In this document: positions 1-8,473 of the stretch, in pieces
Position numbering within the stretch: position 1 is the stretch's first letter
Layout of the letters: the number at the start of each line of letters is the position of its first letter
Assembly (NCBI RefSeq): GCF_002847015.1
Contig: NZ_CP025085.1
Span: 2,542,001-2,606,000 of the forward strand
Length of the DNA stretch: 64,000 nucleotides
Source: Prodigiosinella confusarubida
Lineage (GTDB): Bacteria > Pseudomonadota > Gammaproteobacteria > Enterobacterales > Enterobacteriaceae
Direction: 5' to 3'
Translations under genes and position numbers: made by a program
The notes under the pieces: model-generated
Databases searched by the model: none
Seen by the model: the letters and a program-made list of their open reading frames with translations, nothing else
What the model was told of the DNA's origin: nothing

Positions 1-467
1 TGGCTCCGGGGATCAATGGGAAAATGAGTGAAATACAAGCTGCATTCGGGTTGCTTCAGCTAAATTACATTGAGAATGCATTGATAGAACGGCAGTCAAT
101 ATATAATCGATATTGTGAATTATTAGCCTATATTCCTTATATTTCAATGCCTGATATCCCCGAGTCTATAGAGTGGAATTATTCTTATTTTCCAATATTC
201 ATCAAGAGTGAATCTCCTATTAGTAGAGATGAATTATTTATTACATTAAAAGAGAATGGAATTTTCACCAGGCGATATTTTTATCCTTTGATTAGTGATT
301 TTCCCATGTATCGAGGATTACCTAGCGCATGTGCTTCATTACTGCCCATGGCTAATAGTGTTGCATGTTCTGTTCTTTGTCTCCCTATCTACCCGGGGTT
401 ATCAGCGTCTGATCAAGATAGAATTATTTCTATCATAACATCTTCAATAGCTACGGCATCGAATTAA
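1..467 (+). CDS. DegT/DnrJ/EryC1/StrS-family aminotransferase, C-terminal part
   Basis: The reading frame is open from base 3, so this is the 3' end of a gene that starts left of the window. The stretch just before residue MSEIQAAFGLLQL reads PGINGK, giving the family signature G-x-N-x-(R/K)-M-S-x-x-Q-A-A that follows the PLP lysine region in DegT-type sugar aminotransferases. The remaining ~150 residues match the C-terminal small domain in size and pattern (Y-P-L-I, then a C-L-P-I-Y-P-G-L segment near the end). These PLP enzymes transfer an amino group to a nucleotide-linked keto-sugar. Placement before a methyltransferase, ATP-grasp, oxidoreductase and glycosyltransferase suggests amino-sugar synthesis. 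The PLP lysine itself is off the window, so family is firm but substrate is unknown. Confidence 0.88.
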   Translation, partial: APGINGKMSEIQAAFGLLQLNYIENALIERQSIYNRYCELLAYIPYISMPDIPESIEWNYSYFPIFIKSESPISRDELFITLKENGIFTRRYFYPLISDFPMYRGLPSACASLLPMANSVACSVLCLPIYPGLSASDQDRIISIITSSIATASN

Positions 468-547
468 CTGCTACCTGCATACGATGATGATTTACCGGTT
501 GAGCGCGATAAAACGACGTCTCAGATGGACATTTTAAAGGTTTTTTT

Positions 548-1618
548 ATGAACAATAAAAGTAAACTACTTGTCTTCCCCTGTAATTTACCAGAAGCAGA
601 GGAATACGCGCAATCAGCGATACTTATGGGAATGGAAGTGGTTCGTGCATCTTCTGATCCTGAAGGATTAAGCTATAAATCGGCTTATCTACCTTATATC
701 AGCCAGGACAGTTTTGATAGTGAATTTAAGTCACTTTTACTTAAAGAAAATATTAGTCATATTTATGCGCCTCATGACGTAGTGCTAAATTATTTGGAAA
801 AATTCAAAGAGAAAAATAAGACAAAATTTCATTTCCAGTTATGTAATGATTATATACATAAGCAGTTATATAAAAAATTCGATGCAGCTTATCATTGGGC
901 TGAGAATTGTATTGATGATGTATTTCAAAATATAGAACTAACGGCCCCTGCACTTAGAAAAAATCAGTACGCAAATTTAATTATTAATTACAATAATGTG
1001 CCAGGGCAAAGTGATGAAAGTAAACTTAAAGTGTTGTGCTATTTATTTAGAAATATCCCATGCGGGGATATTGTAGAAATTGGTACTTTATGGGGAAGAT
1101 CGGCATATGCAATGGCTTGGTTAGCAACGAAGCATCATATTGGAAATGTGATATGTGTGGATCCGTGGGCCTATATTTATGTCGGTGATCAAGGTGAACA
1201 GGCAAAACTTGTCAATGATATGGCAGATACTATTAATTATGACAAGATTTTTGAAGGTTTCCTCGTCTCAGCAGCGGAACTTGATAATATTAATTATATT
1301 CGTGAACCTTCCGTTATTGCTGGTGAAACATATGTCGGATGTAGATCGGTTGGTAAATTAACTACACCGGAATTTGGTGAAACATCTATCAATGGTAAAA
1401 TATCCATTCTTCATGTTGACGGTAATCATAAATATGAAGATGTGAAAAATGATATTGAAACCTGGATGCCACATGTACAGCAAGGCGGATGGATATTGCT
1501 TGATGACTATGATTGGGCCTTTGGCGACGGTCCCAAACGTGTAGGTGATGAATTAATTCATCATCCGCGAGTTACATCACATTTCTTGATTAGCGATACG
1601 TTATATATAAAACTATAA
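548..1618 (+). CDS. Class I SAM-dependent methyltransferase with unusual N-terminal domain
   Basis: A 356-residue protein in two parts. Residues ~155-335 carry a class I SAM-methyltransferase fold: motif I EIGTLWGRSAYAMAW (E-x-G-x3-G-x-S), an acidic strand VICVDPW, and the late motif HVDGNHKYEDV followed by GGWILLDDYDW, as in Methyltransf_24-like sugar or peptide methyltransferases. Residues 1-~115 do not belong to that fold; they start LLVFPCNLPEAEEYAQSA and look like the Rossmann-type pre-ATP-grasp domain seen at the front of ATP-grasp ligases (inference by pattern). The gene lies 80 bases after the aminotransferase and 133 before a true ATP-grasp gene. Low GC and many AAT/TAT codons match the island, not the backbone. 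Confidence 0.78.
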   Translation: MNNKSKLLVFPCNLPEAEEYAQSAILMGMEVVRASSDPEGLSYKSAYLPYISQDSFDSEFKSLLLKENISHIYAPHDVVLNYLEKFKEKNKTKFHFQLCNDYIHKQLYKKFDAAYHWAENCIDDVFQNIELTAPALRKNQYANLIINYNNVPGQSDESKLKVLCYLFRNIPCGDIVEIGTLWGRSAYAMAWLATKHHIGNVICVDPWAYIYVGDQGEQAKLVNDMADTINYDKIFEGFLVSAAELDNINYIREPSVIAGETYVGCRSVGKLTTPEFGETSINGKISILHVDGNHKYEDVKNDIETWMPHVQQGGWILLDDYDWAFGDGPKRVGDELIHHPRVTSHFLISDTLYIKL

Positions 1619-1751
1619 GTATAAAAATATTTATTTTTATCAAAAGAATAGATATCACTTTCTTTCGTTAATATTATTTATTACAACCACTATAGGAAAT
1701 AATCATTAATCTATCTTTTATTATTATAAGTAGCATTATCTGGGAGCAATA

Positions 1752-2930
1752 ATGGCAAAAATAGATGCGCTAATCCTTGATGCTGGTTTTTCTTCCTTGC
1801 CACTTCTTCAGGCCAGTATGTCTTTTGGGCATTCTGTGGGAGTTTGCAGCGGTAAAGTTTCTGATCCCGGTCACTTATTGGCTAAAAAATCATTTCCTAT
1901 AAACTATGCCAACCGAGAAGAGGTTCTTAAACTGGCTCAGAAAGAAAATGTTCAGGCGATATTACCAGGCGTAACAGATATGTCTTATCTTAGTGGCGCA
2001 TGGATAGCAGAGCAATTGGGATTGCCTGGTTTTGATTCTACGGATACAACGAGTCTTTTGCTTAAGAAAGATAAATTTAGAGTATATGCACAAAAAAAAG
2101 GCTTTCCGGTTCCCAATGCGGTAACGTCGATTGAGGCTGCTAACCAGCTGCATTACCCTATTTTAGTTAAACCGACTGATGCATATAGTGGCCGTGGTGT
2201 CGTTCAGGTAAATCAGAAAGAAAATGTAAAGGATGCCTACCTGACAGCTATCCGTGAGTCAGTTTCTGGCGAGGCGGTACTGGAGGAGTTTAAAGAGGGC
2301 TCTTTACACAGTCATTCGGCGTTTATTCGTGATGGGCGTATCGCTTGTGAGTTTTTTGTCAATGAATTCTGCACTATTTATCCTTATCAGGTTAACAGTA
2401 GTTGTTTGAATATTCAAATGGATGAGACGCTAAAAAATAGAATCAGTGATTGCTTGCAGGCTCTAGTTTCAGATCTTCAGCTTTGCGATGGACTATTACA
2501 TACGCAGTTTATTTATAATGGAAAAGATTTTTGGCTGATTGAAGTAACACGGCGCTGTCCTGGTGATTTATATAGTCAATTGGTTCAATATTCGACAAAT
2601 ATCGCTTACTCAACATTATTTGTTGCACCATTTTTTCGACATTCCGTGCCTATTTCTGAATACAGACCAGCATTAAAACGATTTATTTCCAGACATACCG
2701 TATCAACCAGTGAATCTGTTCCTTTTATGGCGCTCCAATGTGAAAGGGCGCCTTTCAGAGTTATTGAAGCTGTTTTGCTTAAAACATGTGGCGAGGTTTT
2801 ACAAGCAGCACCACAGGATCGTGCGGGTATTATATTTTCTGAGTTTAAGAATGTAGAAGAAATGTCATTCCATACTCAGTTTCTTAAAAACTATTTTTTT
2901 GTTAAAAGTACTTTTGCGAGGCAGGAATAA
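1752..2930 (+). CDS. ATP-grasp family ligase
   Basis: This 392-residue protein has an N-terminal pre-ATP-grasp domain (to ~100) and an ATP-grasp core: LLLKKDKFRVYAQKKGFPVPN (~115-135), the lysine strand ILVKPTDAYSGRGV (~147-160), EAVLEEFKEG (~180) and the metal-binding segment FWLIEVTRRCPGD (~265). ATP-grasp enzymes of this size join a carboxylate to an amine or thiol through an acyl phosphate. In a locus with a sugar aminotransferase the obvious guess is acylation of an amino sugar with an amino acid or hydroxy acid, but that is inference. The start ATG follows a GGGAGC ribosome-binding site, and the stop overlaps the next start by one base (TAATG), showing translational coupling. Confidence 0.82.
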   Translation: MAKIDALILDAGFSSLPLLQASMSFGHSVGVCSGKVSDPGHLLAKKSFPINYANREEVLKLAQKENVQAILPGVTDMSYLSGAWIAEQLGLPGFDSTDTTSLLLKKDKFRVYAQKKGFPVPNAVTSIEAANQLHYPILVKPTDAYSGRGVVQVNQKENVKDAYLTAIRESVSGEAVLEEFKEGSLHSHSAFIRDGRIACEFFVNEFCTIYPYQVNSSCLNIQMDETLKNRISDCLQALVSDLQLCDGLLHTQFIYNGKDFWLIEVTRRCPGDLYSQLVQYSTNIAYSTLFVAPFFRHSVPISEYRPALKRFISRHTVSTSESVPFMALQCERAPFRVIEAVLLKTCGEVLQAAPQDRAGIIFSEFKNVEEMSFHTQFLKNYFFVKSTFARQE

Positions 2931-4057
2931 TGAGAGATATCTCAAAGCACTATCCGAGGCTGAAGATCGGTTTTATCGGCGGAGGAATAAATTCAGCTGT
3001 GGGCGAAACCCATAAAATTGCTTCTCAAATGGATGGTAGCTTTGAGCTGGTTTCCGGTTTTTTCAGTCGTGAAGCACAAACTAATAAAATTACCGCAGAT
3101 GATTGGGGTGTCTCACTTGACAGGGCTTATAACAGTCTTGCTGAGTTTCTTGAAGCAGAAAGAAAAATGCTAGACGCAGTAGTCGTACTCACGCCTACCC
3201 CTATGCATAAAGATATTGTTATCTCCTGTATTGAACAGCAATTGCCCGTGATTTGCGAAAAGGCATTAGCCGTGAGTACCTGTGAAGTCGAAGAAATTCG
3301 TACTGCATTGAACTCTCATCAAGGGACGCTATTGGTTACGTTCAATTATTGTGGTTACCCCATGATTAGAGAATTGCGTCAGCGAATTGCTCAGCAAGAA
3401 TTTGGGGTAATAAGACAAATAATGATTGAAATGCCCCAGGAAGGTTTTTTACGCCATACAGCAGAAGGTGAGTCTCCCCGGCCTCAGAATTGGCGCCAAC
3501 GCGACGGTGTAATACCTACGGTTTCATTGGATCTTGGTGTGCATGTTCATCAAATGGTTGACTTTCTGATTGGAGAAACGGCACTGGATGTTTACGCTAC
3601 ACATCATACATTTGGTGAAGTCCCACATGTTATCGACACTGTTCATTGCATATCTAATTATACTAATGAAATAGTGTGTAATTATTGGTACAGCAAAGCT
3701 GCTCTTGGTTATCGTAACGGTCTAAAAATACGTGTGTTTGGTAGTGAAGGCTCGGCTGAATGGATACAGATGGACCCTGAACATTTGCGTATCAGTAACA
3801 TAAGCGGTAGTTCCTGGACTGTTGACCGTACACACCCTGACAATATTGTGGCGAATCATGCACGATATAGCCGATTCAAAGCCGGGCATCCAGCTGGATT
3901 TATTGAAGCCTTCGCTAACTCTTATGAAGACATTGCTGCTTCACTCAGAGGAGAATGCAATAGTGATGTCTTTGGCATTGATGTCGCGTATCAGGGGCTT
4001 GATTTTTTAAGTAAAGTCAATGCCAGTGCAATTAAGGGATGTAAGGTAAAAATATAA
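2930..4057 (+). CDS. Gfo/Idh/MocA-family NAD(P)-dependent oxidoreductase
   Basis: A 375-residue protein with the N-terminal Rossmann start LKIGFIGGGINSAVG (G-x-G-G-x-N variant) and the family motif VVVLTPTPMHKDIVISC followed by QLPVICEKALAVS, where E-K is the catalytic lysine motif of Gfo/Idh/MocA proteins. The C-terminal alpha/beta substrate domain includes SLDLGVHVHQMVDFLIG (G-x-H-x-x-D type). Members oxidise or reduce sugar hydroxyls, often on UDP-sugars ahead of a DegT aminotransferase. It is translationally coupled to the ATP-grasp gene (one-base overlap). A partner for the aminotransferase is plausible; the substrate is not readable from sequence. Confidence 0.88.
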   Translation: MRDISKHYPRLKIGFIGGGINSAVGETHKIASQMDGSFELVSGFFSREAQTNKITADDWGVSLDRAYNSLAEFLEAERKMLDAVVVLTPTPMHKDIVISCIEQQLPVICEKALAVSTCEVEEIRTALNSHQGTLLVTFNYCGYPMIRELRQRIAQQEFGVIRQIMIEMPQEGFLRHTAEGESPRPQNWRQRDGVIPTVSLDLGVHVHQMVDFLIGETALDVYATHHTFGEVPHVIDTVHCISNYTNEIVCNYWYSKAALGYRNGLKIRVFGSEGSAEWIQMDPEHLRISNISGSSWTVDRTHPDNIVANHARYSRFKAGHPAGFIEAFANSYEDIAASLRGECNSDVFGIDVAYQGLDFLSKVNASAIKGCKVKI

Positions 4058-4123
4058 TTATTACTATTGGTTAGCATTATGTTAATCGTGCCATTATATC
4101 CTTAAAATTATAGAGAGTTGAGC

Positions 4124-6556
4124 ATGAGTGCTGAAAATAACTTATTAAACAATGTCATTAGCAGCGTGAATAATGATGCTATACCTCCAGCCAGGATTGT
4201 CAATTCTCTTGATGTGGATAGCAAGTCTCTTACTGTGGCTTTTGGTGAGAGTAATTTTCCTTTCTTCTCTATTGTTATTCCTGTTTATAATGGCGAATCC
4301 TATATCCATAATTGCTTGTTAAGCATTGAACGTCAGGAAAAAATCAATCCCCTGATGTTTGAAGTCATTATTATTGATGATTGTTCTACTGATCAAACAT
4401 TTAATCAATTGCAATTATCAACGTATAGTTTCAATGTTAATATATTAACCACGCCAATTAATAGTGGTCCAGGTATTGCGAGGAATATAGGAATATTCGC
4501 GTCAAGAGGTAAATGGATTATATTTTTAGATGCCGATGACCTTCTCTCTGCTGATGCACTTGAGATACTTTTTAATTATATTAAAGATAACGATGTTCAG
4601 ATTGTTGCATTCGACTGGCAATATACCCGAGAATCTGAAGAGAGCCAGCGTGGTGGAAGAACAGATTTAGTTAATTTGACTAAAAAGAAGCAAAAACTAA
4701 TCTGCGATTATATTTCATTGAAAATGGATGGATCCGTTATCTATACAGCGATAGAGCGCAGGTTAATTCTTGACAATGAGATTGTTTTTCATGGCGGATT
4801 TCATGAAGATATAGATTTCATTTTTAAAGTATATTTCCATGTGGAAAAAATAGGTGTTGTAAATAATCCAATTTATTTAAAAAATAATAGAAGTGGTTCT
4901 ATAATCAATATTATAACACCCTCTCATCTTGAAGGTTTTTTTCGGGCCTTTAATGAAATTCATGATTTTTTGATTAAACAAGATTCGTTATCTCCACTGT
5001 TGCTCAGAAATTTGTATGTGGGGTTTATTGGTATAGTAGCGACTCGCATCAGAGAAATATGGGTACTAGATCCTAAAGATAAAAGAGAATTGTATCAGGT
5101 TATTTATACTTTATGGAAAGAGGCAGAAAATAGGCTGTCTGGTGTAAAGAAAATTGCTTTAAAAACAAAGTATTTCCTAATACATGAGAAATTCGTATCT
5201 CTGATGGAAAAAAATGATGATGCTGTTGTATCAAAGATATCTTCATTTATGCAAAATATAAAAAATAAAATGTTGAGTTGCTATGATTTACATCATTCAG
5301 TATTTTTTGCTCCGGATGAAATCCGTACTTGCTGCAAACGATTCTTCGTAAATGGCATAATGAAAGGCGATGTAGTACTTTTGAATAAAAATAACTATAC
5401 TTTCAATCAGTTTACAAATGAGAATATATTAAAAGAGAAGAAAGATTTATTTTTACGCATTAATAAAGGTGAAGCCCCTGAGTGCGATGGATGCCCATTC
5501 CTGGAATTTAATGAGTGGGGAGATCTTGATGAACTGAAACCTGAGCACCTTTCATTAGAATATCACTCTGTATGCAACATGAAATGTGAATACTGTAGCG
5601 ATAAGTATTACGGTGGGAAAGAGGCCAGCTACGATATTTATGGTTTATTGAAAAATATAGATCTTTCATTATGTAACTCTATTGTTTGGGGTGGAGGGGA
5701 ACCAACTCTGGATAAAGAATTTTCTGCGCACTTAAGATATTTATCTAATAAATTCCCCAATTTAAAACAACGAGTCATTACTAATTCAACCAAATTCATC
5801 GATGCATTGTCTGATGCCATTAATAATGATAGGGCAAATGTCATTACCAGTATTGATGCAGGAACAAAGAACAAGTTTTTTCAAATAAGACAAAACAAAG
5901 GATTTGATAGAGTTATTAATAATTTAAAGAAATATGCTTCATTAAAACCACAAAACATAACAATAAAATATATTTTTACGGAAAATAATAATGATAAAAG
6001 TGAAGTATTAGCTTTCGTTAAAACCATGCTTGAAAATGATCTTTTATCTTGTAACTTTCAGATAAGCTATGATTTCAAAAAAGAAACAGTTGATGCTATA
6101 TCAGCTGTGTCAGCTATTTTATTGTATGGGCTTTTGGTTAAAAGTGGATGCCGGCATGTATTTTTCGACGATTTACTCCGTCAGCGGATATCGTCTGTTC
6201 CCTCAGATAGATATACTGAGATAGTAAGCATATTATCTTCAATGGGGCAGGAAAATATTTTGGCAAATAAAAAGAATTTTTCAAGTGTAATTATTTGGGG
6301 CGCGGGTGCGCAAACAAAATTATTACTGGAAAATTCTAACTTCTTTAAGATGGTATCGGTTAAATATATAGTTGATAATACGCCTTCAAAGATAAATACT
6401 CAATTTTTAGGCATTGATGTTTATCATCCGGATAAACTGTATGAATCTGATGATCCAATATTAATTTCTGCTGTGCAAAGCAGTCCCAAGATACTTGAAG
6501 TTTTTAACAAAATGGGATTGTCTTCACAAAGGTTAATCAAGGGGTTGGTGATTTAA
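4124..6556 (+). CDS. GT2 glycosyltransferase - radical SAM - Rossmann fusion protein
   Basis: An 810-residue fusion read from ATG 4124 (a TTG two codons earlier is possible). Residues ~45-150 are a GT2 GT-A domain: FFSIVIPVYNGESYIHNCL, VIIIDDCSTDQT, then NSGPGIARN and the DxD region IIFLDADDLLSADAL. Residues ~450-690 form a radical SAM domain with the canonical Cys-x3-Cys-x2-Cys cluster at C484, C488, C491 (CNMKCEYC), a GGGEPT strand, and an extra CxxC at C454/C457 just before it. The last ~90 residues start VIIWGAGAQTKLLLE, a Rossmann-like nucleotide-binding motif. A glycosyltransferase joined to a radical SAM enzyme is uncommon. Position upstream of fliA suggests action on flagellin or its sugar donor, which is inference. 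Confidence 0.8.
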   Translation: MSAENNLLNNVISSVNNDAIPPARIVNSLDVDSKSLTVAFGESNFPFFSIVIPVYNGESYIHNCLLSIERQEKINPLMFEVIIIDDCSTDQTFNQLQLSTYSFNVNILTTPINSGPGIARNIGIFASRGKWIIFLDADDLLSADALEILFNYIKDNDVQIVAFDWQYTRESEESQRGGRTDLVNLTKKKQKLICDYISLKMDGSVIYTAIERRLILDNEIVFHGGFHEDIDFIFKVYFHVEKIGVVNNPIYLKNNRSGSIINIITPSHLEGFFRAFNEIHDFLIKQDSLSPLLLRNLYVGFIGIVATRIREIWVLDPKDKRELYQVIYTLWKEAENRLSGVKKIALKTKYFLIHEKFVSLMEKNDDAVVSKISSFMQNIKNKMLSCYDLHHSVFFAPDEIRTCCKRFFVNGIMKGDVVLLNKNNYTFNQFTNENILKEKKDLFLRINKGEAPECDGCPFLEFNEWGDLDELKPEHLSLEYHSVCNMKCEYCSDKYYGGKEASYDIYGLLKNIDLSLCNSIVWGGGEPTLDKEFSAHLRYLSNKFPNLKQRVITNSTKFIDALSDAINNDRANVITSIDAGTKNKFFQIRQNKGFDRVINNLKKYASLKPQNITIKYIFTENNNDKSEVLAFVKTMLENDLLSCNFQISYDFKKETVDAISAVSAILLYGLLVKSGCRHVFFDDLLRQRISSVPSDRYTEIVSILSSMGQENILANKKNFSSVIIWGAGAQTKLLLENSNFFKMVSVKYIVDNTPSKINTQFLGIDVYHPDKLYESDDPILISAVQSSPKILEVFNKMGLSSQRLIKGLVI

Positions 6557-6671
6557 ATTTAGTAAGTGGGCGCTGAAAAACTTTCTATAAAACACTTCAT
6601 GGCCTTTGTTCTCACTGGTTAACCCGATGGATTGATAACATTAATAACGACAAATCATTTTGTGTATCATT

Positions 6672-6690
6672 GATAATGGTTATCATTGAT
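6672..6690. promoter_or_regulatory. Candidate Fur-like box upstream of fliA
   Basis: GATAATGGTTATCATTGAT agrees with the 19-base Fur consensus at 14 positions by eye, and the GATAAT / GTTATC halves form the expected near-palindrome. It overlaps a direct repeat, TATCATTGAT, at 6666-6675 and 6681-6690 (15-base period). The site lies about 280 bases before fliA in a 415-base AT-rich gap (6557-6971) in which I see no gene; no convincing FliA-type (GCCGATAA) promoter was found there. Iron control of motility would be the reading if real. Confidence 0.35.
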
Positions 6691-6971
6691 GACATTTTAA
6701 CAGACCATTTAATAACGCGAGGGTAATATTTCTCAAATAAGATAGCATATTGTGTTAGTTATGCTTAACTAGTAATGTCGGGCTGAGAGGCTGAGTAGTG
6801 GCGTACTGCTTACATTAGGTGCTACGTTGGGCTGTTTCAGTCGGAGAAATGTAAAGATTTTTCAGTATGGGAAGAAATAGCGGCTCTTTTATAGAGTTAT
6901 TCATTCGATTATCTATGTAGACCAAACGCATAATAGTATCGATAACATTATCATCGTAGGTATTTGTCACT

Positions 6972-7694
6972 GTGAGCGATCTGTATACCGCCGAAGGCAC
7001 AATGGATAAAAATTCTCTCTGGCAGCGCTATATCCCCTTGGTGCGGCACGAGGCTCTGCGATTGCAGGTTCGTCTCCCTGCGAGCGTAGAACTTGACGAT
7101 CTGTTGCAGGCGGGAGGTATTGGTCTGCTCAACGCGGTGGAGCGTTATGATTCGTTGCAAGGCACGGCATTTACGACTTATGCCGTACAGCGTATCCGTG
7201 GTGCGATGTTAGACGAACTCCGGAGTCGGGATTGGGCACCTCGTAGTGTGCGACGTAATGCCCGTGAAGTGGCTAATGCTATGCGTCAGGCTGAACAGCT
7301 GCTAGGTAGGGCACCCACTGAGCAAGAAGTTGCTCAGGCTCTGGATATCACTCTGCAAGAGTATCGTCAGATCTTGTTGGATACTAATAATAGCCAGCTG
7401 TTTTCTTACGATGAATGGCGCGAAGAACATGGTGATAGCGCTGGTGCGTTGTTGGAGGGAAATGAAGAGGCCAATCCGCTGCGTCAGCTCATGGATGTTA
7501 GTGTTCGTGAGAGAGTGATGGAGGCGATTGAAAATTTGCCAGAGCGTGAAAAGCTGGTGCTGACTCTTTATTACCAGGAAGAACTGAATTTGAAGGAAAT
7601 CGGTGCTGTTCTGGATGTTGGGGAGTCACGAGTTAGCCAGTTGCATAGCCAGGCGATAAAGCGTCTGCGTGTAAAATTAATGAACGATGTTTAA
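6972..7694 (+). CDS. fliA: RNA polymerase sigma factor FliA (sigma-28)
   Basis: The 240-residue product is collinear with E. coli FliA (239 aa). It has region 2 (SLWQRYIPLVRHEALRLQVRLP, DDLLQAGGIGLLNAVERYD, FTTYAVQRIRGAMLDELR), region 3 (DWAPRSVRRNAREV) and the region 4 helix-turn-helix (LPEREKLVLTLYYQEELNLKEIGAVL, ESRVSQLHSQAIKRLR). FliA directs transcription of flagellin, motor and chemotaxis genes and is held by anti-sigma FlgM until the hook is complete. Start is GTG at 6972, giving MSDLYTAEG aligned to MNSLYTAEG of E. coli. fliZ follows 51 bases later. GC rises sharply here compared with the upstream island, marking the island's right edge. Confidence 0.97.
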   Translation: MSDLYTAEGTMDKNSLWQRYIPLVRHEALRLQVRLPASVELDDLLQAGGIGLLNAVERYDSLQGTAFTTYAVQRIRGAMLDELRSRDWAPRSVRRNAREVANAMRQAEQLLGRAPTEQEVAQALDITLQEYRQILLDTNNSQLFSYDEWREEHGDSAGALLEGNEEANPLRQLMDVSVRERVMEAIENLPEREKLVLTLYYQEELNLKEIGAVLDVGESRVSQLHSQAIKRLRVKLMNDV

Positions 7695-7745
7695 TTGGAA
7701 GCGTAGACATGTAGTTATCTTACTATACTGTTATGGAATGGACTC

Positions 7746-8258
7746 ATGCCGCAATCAACTAGGAAGAAACAACTTCTCAGCCGTTATTTAAAAGACTTCA
7801 AACATAGACAAACACATTGTGCCAATTGTGGCAAAGAATTAGATCGTGTTTCGTTAGTATTTCGTAATCAACTTATTAATAAAAAATCAATCGGTGGTAT
7901 GGATCAGCTAATTGATAACGCTGTCTGGTTATCAGTGCAGGAGGAGTTAATTCCACTATGTCGTTTCTGTAGTGAAGTATACTGCAATACCCATGCTAAC
8001 TATTTTGATATTAAGGCATTTACACAATATCTGATTGAACAGACGGAAGTTCGGCATAGCACAATGCGTGAATATGTTATTCGATTGAGACGACTGGATG
8101 AACTGTTGGTAGCGAAAAATTACCCACAGGAGCGTTTTGTGACCAGCGATAATATTCAGCAGCGAATCTGTGATTATTTACCGGATATTGAGCAAAATAC
8201 CTACCGCAGCGCTTTGCGAAAATATGATCAATATCTCAGTTGGCAGCGGCATTATTGA
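7746..8258 (+). CDS. fliZ: Flagellar regulator FliZ
   Basis: A 170-residue homologue of FliZ (E. coli 183 aa), starting at ATG 7746 with the conserved LLSRYLKDFKHRQTHCANCGKELDR segment. Two Cys pairs (CANC, CRFCSEVYC) and the core-binding-like helix VREYVIRLRRL equivalent (MREYVIRLRRLDELL) are present. FliZ works as an antagonist of sigma-S dependent promoters and as a positive influence on flagellar class 2 expression, timing the switch between motility and stationary-phase programmes. It is cotranscribed with fliA in relatives, and the 51-base gap here fits that. The C-terminus is about a dozen residues shorter than E. coli. Confidence 0.95.
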   Translation: MPQSTRKKQLLSRYLKDFKHRQTHCANCGKELDRVSLVFRNQLINKKSIGGMDQLIDNAVWLSVQEELIPLCRFCSEVYCNTHANYFDIKAFTQYLIEQTEVRHSTMREYVIRLRRLDELLVAKNYPQERFVTSDNIQQRICDYLPDIEQNTYRSALRKYDQYLSWQRHY

Positions 8259-8358
8259 TTGGATCGTTTTCATCGAGTTGCGAGGGTGATACTTATCGAG
8301 TATATGTTTATGTTATGGCAGTGTGAAAGTGCTTGCCAAAGCGGGGTAGATTATTGCA

Positions 8359-8376
8359 CTGTCATAATACTGAAAC
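8359..8376 (+). promoter_or_regulatory. PhoB (Pho) box for phoH
   Basis: CTGTCATAATACTGAAAC matches the 18-base Pho box (two CTGTCA-type 11-mers) at 15 positions: the first repeat is perfect, the second is CTGAAA. An AT-rich -10 candidate (TAATTT, ~8388-8394) lies at the expected ~10-base distance. phoH is the PhoB-controlled gene in E. coli, so the site and its target agree, although the leader to the gene is about 380 bases. Confidence 0.6.
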
Positions 8377-8473
8377 CGTCTGGCGGTAATTTTGCTTCAG
8401 ATGGTTATCAGGATCTTTAATGCGGTCAATTATTATTCGTGGGAATAGTGGTTGTCACAGTGAGGAGCTCGAA

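Noticed and set aside
6557-6971. FliA-dependent class 3 promoter before fliA, and one before the chemoreceptor at 20800-21000
   Set aside because: No TAAA-N15-GCCGATAA match could be found in either gap.
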